Origin: Pyrus communis
Taxonomy: Eukaryota > Streptophyta > Magnoliopsida > Rosales > Rosaceae
Assembly: GCF_963583255.1 (NCBI RefSeq)
Contig: NC_084817.1
Span: forward strand, 13,088,121 to 13,152,120
Length of the DNA stretch: 64,000 nt
Reading direction: 5' to 3'
Part shown: positions 9,421-19,344 of the stretch, piece after piece
How the letters are laid out: each line of letters begins with the position of its first letter
Position numbering within the stretch: position 1 is the stretch's first letter
Notes under the pieces: generated by a model
The model's input: only the letters and a program-made list of their open reading frames with translations
Told to the model about the DNA's origin: nothing
Database searches by the model: none
Position numbers and translations under genes: made by a program

Positions 9421-10198
9421 CTTTTGCTAGTCCTTGAGCAAAACAGAATAAAAACAAATAAACAAAACGACACTAAACACGTAAAACACAACCTAAACCT
9501 TCCAACAACCGTCTTAGGGATTTCCAATGCACATGACATGTTAAAAATCATCATTCTCACAGATTTTTAGTCATCTTCACACTTAAGTACATTCTTAATC
9601 ATAGTCACCATATACTAGTTCACAATTAAGCATTTAAAACCATGTTTTGAATGTAGTAACATGCCTTAGAGAATTTGCTCAATTCCTTACAAGATATGCA
9701 CTCGATTTTCACTCAGAATTTCTAACTACACACCCTAATCTAGTCATATGTGAGAAGATTGATGTAAACATGAAAACGAACACTCACATATATGTATCAT
9801 AAAGAGAGCAATTTCTTGAGTTAATAAGCATGTTTAGGTATGATCTCATGAATGGAATGCTACTACTTAGAATGAGAACCAGTGATTCCATAAGCTCATA
9901 TCAATTTCAAACTCCGCAAATTGAAACACATAACACTCAAGATAGAAGTTGAGGGATGTAACGGGGCTAAGGGTAATGGTTTAACAAAGAAAGGTAGAGT
10001 ACACAAACGTTCTTAAAGCAATAGTGAGCAAAGTATTGAATTAGGCACTTAGAATTCCCTTTAGAACGCAGAAGTTAACTTTGAACACCCAAGGGGAAGT
10101 CACAAAACTTAGGGCCATATTCAAACTTTTTGGGCCCTTTCATCAACAATCACACTTGTGAGTTCATTCTCACTTATTTTCACTCTTTTTCTTTCTTT

Positions 10199-10235
<37 letters not shown>

Positions 10236-11142
10236 CCGTGCCTCCTTTAAGACTTAGGCACATACATACACACAAAAATCCCTTCCCCCACACTTATTTT
10301 CTGCAACATATTAATAAAAAGGAATTCAATTAAGTCATGCTCACTATCCTTTAAGAACAAAGGTATAGGAAAGTCCTACTCTAGGCTAGGTAAGGGTTGA
10401 TGTGGGTTAACAAAGAATAAAGGCTAAACGAGGCTCAACGGGGTTAAAACTTACAATAAATACGAAATATGGGAAGTAAGGCTATTTGGTTATGGTGGCA
10501 ACTACACAACTTCATCTTGATATATGTTATGCAATTCAATGTCATGCTTTGAATGAAACGGATATAAGTTCTAGCATTTAGTTGTATCATGATACAATTG
10601 CATTCTAAGTAGTAACCAAGCAAGGAATAATGAGATCATGCAACAACTTTAGAAAACAAAGAATCACAGAAAATACTCTCCAAAGAACGTTATAGGCTCA
10701 AGTCTCTCAGGGTTGTAGCATTTGTTTGAGTTCCTTCCTTCAGGCATGTTACAAAAACGAATTTTTCTTTTATGATTGCATGTGAAGTCATACATTATAA
10801 CCATAACTAAGCATAAACCAAGAGTAAATCAAACTTTTCTCTATGTTTATAATTCTTTTTAACAGTCATGCAATTACAAACCAAATCCTCGTCATAACGT
10901 TGGAAGGTACCCTAAGACACAAACACACAAAAACGACTCAAAACACTCTTTTTAGGCTTTTCAAAACATTTTCTTCAAATTTTTATGTGATTTTCGGAGT
11001 TATAAAACAAAACATACTAAAACACTCTAAAACAACTTAAAAACACCTTAAAACAGCAAGGAACAACATTTGAAGTTATGGGTGATAAAATCCCACGAAT
11101 TTGCATTAACAACATTAGTTACCCCCCCACACTTAAATCAAA
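9421..11142 (-). other. 3' non-coding region of the Athila-like element
   Basis: No gag, pol or env frame is present. The stretch has a long T-run at 10198-10236 (poly-A in element sense). It matches the 3' regions of the plus-strand copies at 53300-54000, 55822-56010 and 57900-58553 in reverse complement. It therefore belongs to the family and is not captured DNA. Confidence 0.8.
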
Positions 11143-11271
11143 CATTGTCCTCAATGTTTTAAGCATAGATTCACACAAAACATAAGTACACACACAAACA
11201 ACAACTAAACATACTAAACATGGCAGAATGTAATTAACAAAGAGAAGAGTTTAGGGACGCAAATCTGGTTA
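11143..11271. repeat. Direct repeat flanking captured cassette, left copy
   Basis: Runs from tcaaacattgtcctcaatgt through aacaaagagaagag to aatctgg. The same series (tcaaacattttctcaatgtt ... aacaaagagaagag ... aatctgg) is at 13128-13270. The sequence belongs to the retroelement 3' UTR, so the cassette sits between two diverged copies of the same UTR block. Confidence 0.75.
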
Positions 11272-12035
11272 TGGAGTGTAAATTCCCTCTTCTCTTTGTT
11301 GATTGCATTGAGGCTTGATCTTGATGAATCCACAGGCTTACTCTCGAACTGGTTTCCGCCCATCATTGATTTTCCTTTGTGCTACTGGGCTGGAGGATTC
11401 TTTTGGTCTTCCCCAAAGGTCTGAGCTTATCCCTTTTATCTGTTTCTTTGTTCAATCTGTGCAGGAGTGGTCCCTTCTCGGGAAGTGTATCAACCGTTGA
11501 AGATGACTACTCGAGAGCAACGCTAGGTAAGCAATCAGGAATAGAGTCCAGGCAGTTGGCTCCAGATCGGAAGACTGACTCCAAGTGCCGGCTGATTGCT
11601 TATTTCACTTTGCCATGCGAGTAAAAACAAGGACAAAGAAAAGGACAGGGAAAGAGCATGATATGAGATACATTTGCTTTTGACCTTGATGATATGAGAT
11701 ACCTTTGCTTTTGAAGAAGCGGTGAAGGAATCAGCGCATGTATTTCCTCCTGGGTCATATGTACTCCAAGTATCTGGTATCATCTTTGGGGAAGAAGAAA
11801 ATTTTGAGTAATTCAAAAGGCTTTGCTGGGAGTGCGCCCTCAGAGGTGAGAGAGAGTTGGTGGGCATTTTCTTCAAGTCTGCCTTGCCATAAGAGATGAA
11901 GGTCGACAAATATAGGGATTTTCTGAATAGAAAGTGGTGGTACTGCTCTTTTACCCTTTGTCGACAGACGTCTCTTCGATTTCTGAACGAACGGCTCTTC
12001 GATTTCTGCATGGCAAAAGTAGTCACGGGTGCGGC

Positions 12036-12218
12036 TCTTTTGACAAAGCTGCACGCGTTTTCTGAAAAGCAGAGAAAGCGTCGCCGAACTTTGCGCTTGT
12101 CGGCTAAAGACGTGTAAATGAGATGATGGCCTCCACGTGCTATCAGCTTTGTCAGATATCTTTTGACAAAGCTGAACGCGTTTTCTGAAAAGCCGCGAAT
12201 GCGTCGTCGAAATTTGCG
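12036..12218 (+). promoter_or_regulatory. Duplicated 60-bp upstream block with hairpin
   Basis: The 60-bp block tcttttgacaaagctg-acgcg...ttttctgaaaagc...gaa-tttgcg occurs at 12036-12095 and again at 12159-12218, a spacing of 123 bp. An inverted copy of its start lies at 12144-12153 (cagctttgtc), so 12144-12174 can form a stem of about ten pairs. The repeats end about 170 bp upstream of the ATG at 12386. A promoter or enhancer role is inferred from position only. No strong TATA box is evident; tttttatgg near 12261 is the nearest candidate. Confidence 0.4.
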
Positions 12219-12385
12219 GAGGAAAATCCGGATCTCTGAATCGGTGGACGCGTCGCCATGGCTTTTTATGGAGCTATCGATCACCCCAACAAATACACTC
12301 TGAAGAAATCCCATTCTTGAAAAATCGACTCCGGCCCTTTGAGAATTAACTCCATCCACCCCTTCTTTCTGAACACTTTTGAAAA

Positions 12386-13093
12386 ATGGCAAACTCATTG
12401 AACCTTAGCTTGGAATTGAGCCTTAGCAGTGATACGGGCGTGCCGCGTCAAGGTAACGTATGGCGCCCTTCTTTCTGTTCTTCTAACGGTCCTCTCACAG
12501 GTGAAGACTCCGTGATGCAGGACGCCACAACAGCTACAATAGTAGCTAGGAACCTCCTCACTCCGAAAGATAGTAGGCTGCTGTCAGGACGGTCCGATGA
12601 GTTGGTCGTTCAAGAGTCCCTCGCACTTAGTGTTCAGTGTGCGAGTTCTGTGTCCAACATGGGCCAACGCCTGCTTGCCCGCTCCCGTCAGGTGGAATCA
12701 TTGATGGCAGAGGTGGAAAGTCTCAAGCAGGAGATCCAGCAGCTGAAGTATGAGAATAGAAGTTTGCACGTGCTTGCAAACAACTATTCGACGGGCATGA
12801 AGAGGAAGCTTGATGAGCTACAAGAGTCTGAAGGTCGGATTCACAGTGACCGTCAAAGGTTCTCGTCTTTCCTCCAGAGGCACCTTTTTCCTGGCTCATC
12901 CAGCGCTTGGCCAAGTATTGAGGCCTGGAATGCTCTATCTTCGATGCCTTCTGCTCCTATGCCATCTGTTCCTACGCCTTCCACTCCGATGCCTTCCGTT
13001 CCTACGCCTTCCGCTCCTACGCCTTCCGCTCCGATGCCTTCCGCTTCAAGAGTAAAGCCACGTAGTGGGGCCTCAAGCAAACACCCTTTGTGA
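12386..13093 (+). CDS. Antisense coiled-coil, proline-repeat protein (235 aa) carried by the retrotransposon
   Basis: Intact 235-codon frame opposite in orientation to gag-pol. The start context is strong (gaaaaATGGC: A at -3, G at +4), and AATAAA follows about 34 bases after the stop. Residues 1-85 are serine/leucine-rich with no known domain. Residues about 96-160 form a heptad-rich, charged helix (LLARSRQVESLMAEV...LKQEIQQLKYENRSL) typical of a coiled coil, so dimerisation is likely. Residues 187-220 are a Pro-Ser repeat (APMPS/VPTPS units) encoded by seven 15-bp DNA repeats at 12944-13048. A basic tail follows. No signal peptide, membrane segment, zinc finger or catalytic motif is seen. 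Function is unknown. I recall close relatives scattered in apple-type genomes as uncharacterised repeat proteins. It may be an additional retroelement frame or a captured host fragment. Confidence 0.65.
   Translation: MANSLNLSLELSLSSDTGVPRQGNVWRPSFCSSNGPLTGEDSVMQDATTATIVARNLLTPKDSRLLSGRSDELVVQESLALSVQCASSVSNMGQRLLARSRQVESLMAEVESLKQEIQQLKYENRSLHVLANNYSTGMKRKLDELQESEGRIHSDRQRFSSFLQRHLFPGSSSAWPSIEAWNALSSMPSAPMPSVPTPSTPMPSVPTPSAPTPSAPMPSASRVKPRSGASSKHPL
12944..13048 (+). repeat. 15-bp coding microrepeat, seven units
   Basis: Units of the form atgccttccgctcct / acgccttccgttcct repeat in frame and encode the alternating M/T-P-S-A/V/T-P peptide. The last unit is altered (gcttca). Confidence 0.9.
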
Positions 13094-13126
13094 AGCACCA
13101 TCTTTCTTTGTTTAGCAGTGCCTATC

Positions 13127-13132
13127 AATAAA
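13127..13132 (+). terminator. AATAAA polyadenylation hexamer
   Basis: AATAAA lies about 34 bases after the stop of the antisense gene. It straddles the start of the right flanking direct repeat, so the signal may be built partly from retroelement UTR. Confidence 0.5.
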
Positions 13133-13269
13133 TCAAACATTTTCTCAATGTTACAATCATAGACTCACACAATTAATAAACAAACAAACAATAACAACTA
13201 AACAACCTAACAAGGCAGAAACGAAATAGCAACAAAGAGAAGAGTTTTTTTTTTAGGAATCTGGATTTG

Positions 13270-13270
<1 letters not shown>
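13128..13270. repeat. Direct repeat flanking captured cassette, right copy
   Basis: Counterpart of 11143-11271. A third partial copy of the same UTR block follows pol at 13470-13525 (acccccccacacttaaatca, then ctttgtcctcaatgtttta). Confidence 0.75.
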
Positions 13271-13322
<52 letters not shown>

Positions 13323-13701
13323 TTAAATTTTTATCAAATTTTCGGAGTTTTATACCAAGGCACTATAAAACACACTAAAACACTCTAAAAACGCTTAAAA
13401 CAGCAAGAAACAACATTCTAAGTGAAAGGTGAATAAATCCCACGAAATTCATGCAAATACAAATTGTTTACCCCCCCACACTTAAATCAAACTTTGTCCT
13501 CAATGTTTTAAGCAGAAAGTCACAACAGAGCAAGCAAATAAACAAATACGAGAAAGAAAGCAAAGTAAAGGCAGTAAAGAAAAAGAAAGGAATAAAAATA
13601 AGTCTCTTAAAGGGGTTTCCAAGTTCTTCTCTATTCGGATGCATGGGTTGCCTCCCACGAAGCGCTTTCTTTTACGTCTTGCAGCCGGACGGTACCTCCG
13701 T
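13271..13701 (-). other. Proximal 3' UTR of gag-pol with long T-run
   Basis: Holds an uninterrupted T-run of about 47 bases (13274-13320; poly-A in element sense). It also has a PPT-like G7 block in element sense (gtgtgggggggtaaac, near 13470-13485) just downstream of the pol stop. There is no coding sequence apart from short chance frames. Confidence 0.7.
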
Positions 13702-16700
13702 TTAAGCTTGACTAGGTTCCACGGCATGGAGGGGTACCTCCTCCACGACATGCTCCTCAAACATCTCGTAATAGGGCTTCAACCGATGCCCATTCACTTT
13801 GAATTCTTGCTGCGTCCTTGAACTTTTGATTTGCACTGCACCATGAGGGAAAACATTAGTAACAACAAACGGGCCAATCCATTTAGAACGCAACTTACCA
13901 GGAAACAACCGTAGGCGAGAGTTGAAAAGTAACACTTTCTGCCCAACTGTGAAGGTCTTGGTTCGAATCATTTTATCATGGAATGCTTTGGTCTTGGCTT
14001 TGTACATCCGGGCATTCTCATAGGCTTCATTCCGAATCTCCTCAAGTTCATTCAATTGGAGCTTCCTATGAACTCCCGCTGCATCTATGTCCATGTTGAA
14101 AATCTTCACGGCCCAATGTGCCTTGTGCTCTAACTCTACGGGCAAATGACATGGCTTACCATAGACGAGCCGAAAAGGTGACATCCCAATGGGTGTTTTG
14201 TATGCCGTACGATATGCCCACAGTGCATCATCTAAACGTAAGCTCCAATCCCTCCTTGTTGGTCCAACGGTCTTCTCCAAAATTTGTTTGATTTCTCGGT
14301 TAGACACCTCGGCTTGGCCATTTGTTTGAGGATGGTAAGGTGTGGAGACCTTATGGTTGACATGGTACTTTCTTAGCAACGCCTCAATGGTCCGATTGCA
14401 AAAGTGAGACCCTCCATCACTTATGATTACTCTCGGCATTCCAAACCTAGCAAAAATGTTAGTTTTCACGAAATCTGCAACCACCTTAGAATCGTTAGTA
14501 CGGGTGGCTTTTGCTTCCACCCATTTAGAAACATAATCAACGGCTAGCAAGATATAAGTGAAACCATAAGATGGAGGGAAAGGGCCCATGAAATCAATGC
14601 CCCAAACATCAAAAATTTCAACATTAAAGACAGGGGTTTGCGGCATTTGGTCCTTGATACCTATGTTACCCATTCTTTGGCAACGATCACAAGACATACA
14701 AAAGGTTCTAGCATCCCTAAATATAGTCGGCCAATAAAAACCACACTCTAGAACCTTGAGGGCAGTGCGTTGTGTGCCAAAATGACCACCACATGCATAT
14801 GTGTGACAAAAGCTTAGAATTGAGTGAAATTCAGAATCATGCACACATCTACGTACAATTTGATCTGAGCAATACTTCCACAAATAAGGGTCATCCCAAA
14901 CATAGAAACGTGCATCATTTTTAAGCTTATCACGTTGGTGCTTGTTTAGTTCATTTGGAATTTGTTTAGCCACCAAGTAATTCACTAAATCTGCATACCA
15001 TGGTTCACTTACCTCAATGGATAGCAGCTGCTCATCGGGAAAAGTTTCAGGGATAGGCACGGCATGTTCATGCTCCTCGTGGATCATTCGGCTTAAATGG
15101 TCAGCCACTACATTCTCGCTTCCTTTCTTATCCCGGATTTCAATATCAAATTCTTGAAGAAGAAGAATCCAACGGATAAGCCTCGGCTTTGCTTCCTTTT
15201 TCGTGAGCAAGTACCTCAAAGCTGCATGATCAGAATAAACGATTACTTTAGTACCAATTAAATATGAACGGAATTTATCTAAAGCAAAAACCACAGCTAG
15301 AAGTTCTTTTTCCGTCGTGGAGTAGTTCAATTGGGCATCATTGAGAGTCCGAGAGGCATAGTATATGACATGCGGCCGCTTGTCTCTTCTTTGTCCTAGA
15401 ACAGCTCCTAATGCATAGTCGGATGCATCGCACATGAGCTCGAACGGAAGGCTCCAGTCTGGAGGTACAATAATGGGGGCCGAGACTAGCTTCTCCTTGA
15501 GTTGGTTAAATGCCGAATTACACTCTTCATCAAACTTGAATGGCACATCTTTTTGAAGCAATCGGCAAAGAGGGTTGGACATCTTGGAGAAGTCCTTGAT
15601 AAAACGCCTATAGAAACCTGCATGGCCAAGAAACGAACGTACCTCTCTAACCGAAGTAGGAGAGGGTAAGTGACGTACAAGGTCTATTTTCGATTTATCT
15701 ACTGCAATTCCTTTTTCTGAAACAATATGTCCTAAAACTATACCTTGTTTCACCATAAAGTGACATTTCTCCCAATTCAAGACAAGGTTAGTTTCAACAC
15801 ATCGTTTCAAAATTAAGGTCAGATTATCCAAGCAATTATCAAATGAACTCCCAAATACACTGAAATCATCCATGAAAACCTCAATGATCTTTTCAACAAA
15901 ATCGGAAAATATACTTACCATACACCTTTGGAAAGTGGCCGGTGCGTTGCATAAGCCAAATGGCATGCGACGATAAGCAAATGTTCCAAAGGGACATGTG
16001 AATGTGGTCTTCTCTTGATCATCCGGGGCTATCACAATTTGGTTATATCCAGAGTATCCATCAAGAAAACAGTAAAAGGCATGACCGGCTAACCTTTCGA
16101 GCATCTGGTCGATGAATGGCAAAGGAAAGTGATCTTTCCTAGTCATGGCATTTAGCTTCCGGTAATCGATACATACTCGCCATCCAGTCTGAATGCGTGT
16201 AGGCACGAGCTCATTCTCATCATTCTTGATAACAGTTACTCCAGACTTCTTGGGAACGACTTGAACTGGAGAGACCCAACGGCTATCGGAGATAGGGTAG
16301 ATCACTCCGCAATCCAAAAGCTTGATTATTTCCTTCTTCACCACTTCCATCATCGGAGGGTTGAGACGGCGTTGAGCATCTCGAGTTGGTTTAGCCCCCT
16401 CCTCAAGAAGTATACGGTGCATGCATGTGGTAGGGCTTATTCCTTTAATGTCGGCCAAAGTCCACCCTATGGCCGTTTTGTGCTCTCGCAGCACCCTCAC
16501 AAGCTTCTCCTCCTCCATTGCCGTGAGACTTGATGAAATGATGACGGGCAATGTTTCGCCTTCTCCCAAAAACACATACTTCAAATGGTCCGGCAACGGC
16601 TTAAGTTCAAGCGATGGTGCCTGAACAACAGAAGGTAGCATCTTAGTGGAAACTGAATTTGAAAGTGAGAGTGGAACCTTACCATATTGTTGTGGCAATG

Positions 16701-19215
16701 ACTCAAGTGCTGCCACAACCTCAATTATTTCTTCACTAGAACCCATGGCAAAGAATTCCTCCTCCTTGCCGTGGCCTTGCATTGGCCAAAATCCTTCATT
16801 TTTGCACTTTATGGCCTTAGTGATGGTTGTTTCCAGGGCGTCCTCGTTCAATTCTTCAAGGTATACCTGCGCCAAAGAATCGATAACATCAATGGAAAAA
16901 CAAGAATGGTCATCAACGGGATATCTCATAGTTTCAGAAATATTAAAATCAATCACTTCCCCATCGAATTCCATTGTCAATGTGCCTTTGTATACATCAA
17001 TCTTCGTTCGGGCCGTCTTCATGAATGGCCTACCAAGGAGAATTGGCAAAGATGTAGAATGGGCTGAATCCTCCATGTCTAAGACGTAGAAATCAGCCGG
17101 AAAAATTAAATGGTTCACCTGCACAAGCACATCTTCCAAAACTCCTTTTGGATACGCGTTAGAACGATCGGCCAATTGTATAATTACACCATCTTGTTTT
17201 AATTCACCCAAATTCATAGATGCATAAATAGAATAAGGCATGACATTTATGGATGCACCTAAATCAAGCATGGCATGTTCAAAACGATTATGTCCAATCA
17301 CACAAGGAATCGTGAAACTACCGGGGTCTTTGCACTTGGTAGGCAGTTTACGTTGCAAAACAGCGGATACATTCTCGCTTACCTTCACTACCTCTTTGTT
17401 TGCCCTTCTTCTCTTTGTATTGCATAGGTCCTTGAGGAATTTAGCATACTTTGGAACCTGTTTGATTGCATCGAGAAGCGGTATGTTCACTTGCACCTTC
17501 CGGAACGTTTCAAGAATGTCCTTCTCGCTTTCTTCCTTTTTTTCTTGCATGAACCTGCGAGGAAAAGGTACATTGGGCAGATTAGGAAGTGAAGTACATG
17601 AATTCGAACTTAATTTACCTGATTTGGCCGAGTTAGGGTGATCTGCCTCAGGTTGTGTCTTCTCTTCATCTACTTTCTGGGCAGATTTGGGATTGTTTGG
17701 CTCGGTCCCAACTTCTTTTCCACCCCTTAGGGTGATGGCCTTGGCGGATTCGAATCCTCCCTTTGGATTGACTGTGGTTGAGCTAGGAAGCTTTCCTTGC
17801 TCTCTAATCTGTCCAAGGAACTCAGAAATCTGCCCTATTTGTTTCTTCATATCCATCATCTCCTTCTCGTTATTTTCTATCCGGTTGTTTTGATTTTGCA
17901 ACCCCTGCGAAATAGAGGTTAGTAATTGCATAGCTTGATTACTTTCCAAAGACGTACCTGAATGAGATGATGCCGAAGGTTGTTGGGATTGTTGGGGTGC
18001 ATACGGCTTGGAATAAAAACCAGGGGGGTTTGGCCTAAATCCTCCTTGTTGGGCAGCTTGTTGTGGCTCCCTCCATTTAAAGTTTGGATGGTCCCTCCAT
18101 CCGGCATTGTAAGTGTTCGAGTATGGGTTGTTTTGATTTTGTCCTTGGAAACCAATTGCATTGGCAGATTCCCACCCACCATTCTCGATTAGTTGAGGGC
18201 ACTTGTCGGATGGATGCCCTTGAATTGAGCACACGCCACAAACTTGGTGTTCTTGTGCTTTTGGACCAATCACAACCTGAGAAACAAGAGAATTAAGATT
18301 AGCAAGTTGTGATTGAATTTCAGAAATAGCACTCACCTCATTTATACTTTGTTGCCTTGGGGCTTCCCTTTGGCCCACTCCTTCATATTGTTGAGCGTTG
18401 AGCGCTCGGTTGGCTATGAGAATCTTGGCATCCCTTGGTGTTTTGTCCACCAATGCTCCTCCCGCTGATGCATCAAGCATTTGACGTTCGATAGGAAGGA
18501 GGCCCTCATAGAAATATTGAAGGAGAAGTTCCTCCTTCATTTGATGTTGAGGACATGAAGCTACAAGGCCCTTGAAGCGCTCATAATAAGCCGGGAATGT
18601 CTCACCATGATTCTGTTGAATACCACTAATTTTCTTCCGTAGGAGAATCACTCTCGAAGTAGGGAAGAATTTCTCCAAGAAAGCACGCTTCATACTCTCC
18701 CACGAAGTCACAGTTCCCGGGGCTAGTTCGTAGAGCCAATCTTTGGCCTTGTCCATAAGTGAAAATGGAAAGGCCTTCATCTTCAATATACTCCCATCCA
18801 CATTGACGGGGGTCATGCTCGAACAAACCACCTCGAACTCCTTCAAGTGTTTGTTGGGGTCTTCCATAGACAAGCCATGGAACTTCGGAATATGGTGTAA
18901 CAAACTGGACTTGAGTTCAAATTCCTCAGTCTTCCCCTCTGCAGCCGTGGGGTATTGGATACAAAGAGGCAATGCATTATCCAAACCCGAGGCCGAAAGC
19001 TCCTTGATGGTTCTATTATCTGCTGCCATGGCTTGTTCTTCTTCAAAAATCTGATCCGTGGGCTTTTCTTCTACACCTACTTCGTCTTCTTCAAGCCCAG
19101 GTTGTGGTGGAGGTTGTGGTGGCTCTTGTTGACTCCTCGTTCTCCTCAAAGTGCGTTCAAAATCACCGTCAAAGTCGGAGATGTTCTCTATAATAGGCCG
19201 AGAGCTACGAGTCAT
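13702..19215 (-). CDS. Gag-Pol polyprotein, Athila-like Ty3/gypsy (1,837 aa, intact)
   Basis: One frame starting MTRSS at 19215, after a 129-bp leader that follows the LTR. Gag capsid region is about residues 95-270. The zinc knuckle is C326-x2-C329-x4-H334-x4-C339. A Gln/Pro-rich linker and short helical segment follow (~360-470). Aspartic protease has DLGAS at 651-655. RT contains FLDGYSGY (~1050) and the FMDD catalytic box at 1114-1117. RNase H acidic residues are D1263, E1304, D1329 and D1372. Integrase has an HHCC finger (H1471, H1478, C1509, C1512), a D1541-D1600-E1636 triad with exact D35E spacing, and a GPF motif at 1781-1783. There is no chromodomain. The product would be a virus-like particle with enzymes for reverse transcription and integration. 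All key residues are present and there is no stop, so it is plausibly active. Gag and Pol share one frame, so processing would be proteolytic. Confidence 0.96.
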   Translation of the reverse strand: MTRSSRPIIENISDFDGDFERTLRRTRSQQEPPQPPPQPGLEEDEVGVEEKPTDQIFEEEQAMAADNRTIKELSASGLDNALPLCIQYPTAAEGKTEEFELKSSLLHHIPKFHGLSMEDPNKHLKEFEVVCSSMTPVNVDGSILKMKAFPFSLMDKAKDWLYELAPGTVTSWESMKRAFLEKFFPTSRVILLRKKISGIQQNHGETFPAYYERFKGLVASCPQHQMKEELLLQYFYEGLLPIERQMLDASAGGALVDKTPRDAKILIANRALNAQQYEGVGQREAPRQQSINEVSAISEIQSQLANLNSLVSQVVIGPKAQEHQVCGVCSIQGHPSDKCPQLIENGGWESANAIGFQGQNQNNPYSNTYNAGWRDHPNFKWREPQQAAQQGGFRPNPPGFYSKPYAPQQSQQPSASSHSGTSLESNQAMQLLTSISQGLQNQNNRIENNEKEMMDMKKQIGQISEFLGQIREQGKLPSSTTVNPKGGFESAKAITLRGGKEVGTEPNNPKSAQKVDEEKTQPEADHPNSAKSGKLSSNSCTSLPNLPNVPFPRRFMQEKKEESEKDILETFRKVQVNIPLLDAIKQVPKYAKFLKDLCNTKRRRANKEVVKVSENVSAVLQRKLPTKCKDPGSFTIPCVIGHNRFEHAMLDLGASINVMPYSIYASMNLGELKQDGVIIQLADRSNAYPKGVLEDVLVQVNHLIFPADFYVLDMEDSAHSTSLPILLGRPFMKTARTKIDVYKGTLTMEFDGEVIDFNISETMRYPVDDHSCFSIDVIDSLAQVYLEELNEDALETTITKAIKCKNEGFWPMQGHGKEEEFFAMGSSEEIIEVVAALESLPQQYGKVPLSLSNSVSTKMLPSVVQAPSLELKPLPDHLKYVFLGEGETLPVIISSSLTAMEEEKLVRVLREHKTAIGWTLADIKGISPTTCMHRILLEEGAKPTRDAQRRLNPPMMEVVKKEIIKLLDCGVIYPISDSRWVSPVQVVPKKSGVTVIKNDENELVPTRIQTGWRVCIDYRKLNAMTRKDHFPLPFIDQMLERLAGHAFYCFLDGYSGYNQIVIAPDDQEKTTFTCPFGTFAYRRMPFGLCNAPATFQRCMVSIFSDFVEKIIEVFMDDFSVFGSSFDNCLDNLTLILKRCVETNLVLNWEKCHFMVKQGIVLGHIVSEKGIAVDKSKIDLVRHLPSPTSVREVRSFLGHAGFYRRFIKDFSKMSNPLCRLLQKDVPFKFDEECNSAFNQLKEKLVSAPIIVPPDWSLPFELMCDASDYALGAVLGQRRDKRPHVIYYASRTLNDAQLNYSTTEKELLAVVFALDKFRSYLIGTKVIVYSDHAALRYLLTKKEAKPRLIRWILLLQEFDIEIRDKKGSENVVADHLSRMIHEEHEHAVPIPETFPDEQLLSIEVSEPWYADLVNYLVAKQIPNELNKHQRDKLKNDARFYVWDDPYLWKYCSDQIVRRCVHDSEFHSILSFCHTYACGGHFGTQRTALKVLECGFYWPTIFRDARTFCMSCDRCQRMGNIGIKDQMPQTPVFNVEIFDVWGIDFMGPFPPSYGFTYILLAVDYVSKWVEAKATRTNDSKVVADFVKTNIFARFGMPRVIISDGGSHFCNRTIEALLRKYHVNHKVSTPYHPQTNGQAEVSNREIKQILEKTVGPTRRDWSLRLDDALWAYRTAYKTPIGMSPFRLVYGKPCHLPVELEHKAHWAVKIFNMDIDAAGVHRKLQLNELEEIRNEAYENARMYKAKTKAFHDKMIRTKTFTVGQKVLLFNSRLRLFPGKLRSKWIGPFVVTNVFPHGAVQIKSSRTQQEFKVNGHRLKPYYEMFEEHVVEEVPLHAVEPSQA

Positions 19216-19321
19216 ACACAGTACCTAAAAAACAAGGAAACAAACAAACTAAGAATCTGAAATAAGAATGCACGAAAAACAAAATATAAAAATAAAGACA
19301 AAGGATTAGCAAAGTTGCTAA

Positions 19322-19339
19322 TCCCCGGCAACGGCGCCA
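19322..19339 (-). other. Primer binding site, tRNA-Asp
   Basis: The reverse complement is TGGCGCCGTTGCCGGGGA, the exact complement of the 3' end of plant tRNA-Asp(GUC), including its CCA. It is five bases from the end of the 5' LTR. The same PBS, sometimes with one mismatch, follows every complete LTR of this family in the window (35270, 46575, 60564; inverted at 54017). Confidence 0.95.
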
Positions 19340-19344
19340 AAATT

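Larger units (their letters stand above)
11272..13127 (+). mobile_element. Captured, antisense-oriented cassette inside the retrotransposon (~1.86 kb)
   Basis: This stretch lies between pol and the 3' LTR of the minus-strand element. It has higher GC content than the surrounding UTR and no counterpart in the other Athila-like copies of this window. Direct repeats of the element's UTR flank it (11143-11271 and 13128-13270). It encodes one convincing gene on the opposite strand (12386-13093), preceded by a repeated upstream block and followed by AATAAA. Its position corresponds to where many Athila elements carry an env-like frame. From memory, similar coiled-coil proteins and upstream sequence recur in apple-group repeats, so the cassette may itself be a spreading module. 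Origin and mode of capture are inference. Confidence 0.65.

Noticed and set aside
10130..10333. Phe-rich open frame.
   Set aside because: Produced by the long T-run at 10198-10236.
11535..12398. 287-codon minus-strand open frame overlapping the start of the antisense coiled-coil gene.
   Set aside because: It is in element sense, but its composition is irregular with Ser/Phe-rich runs, it covers the repeated upstream block, and it has no recognisable domain. The plus-strand gene on the same DNA has better coding features. I treat it as a chance frame, although an env-like relic cannot be fully excluded.
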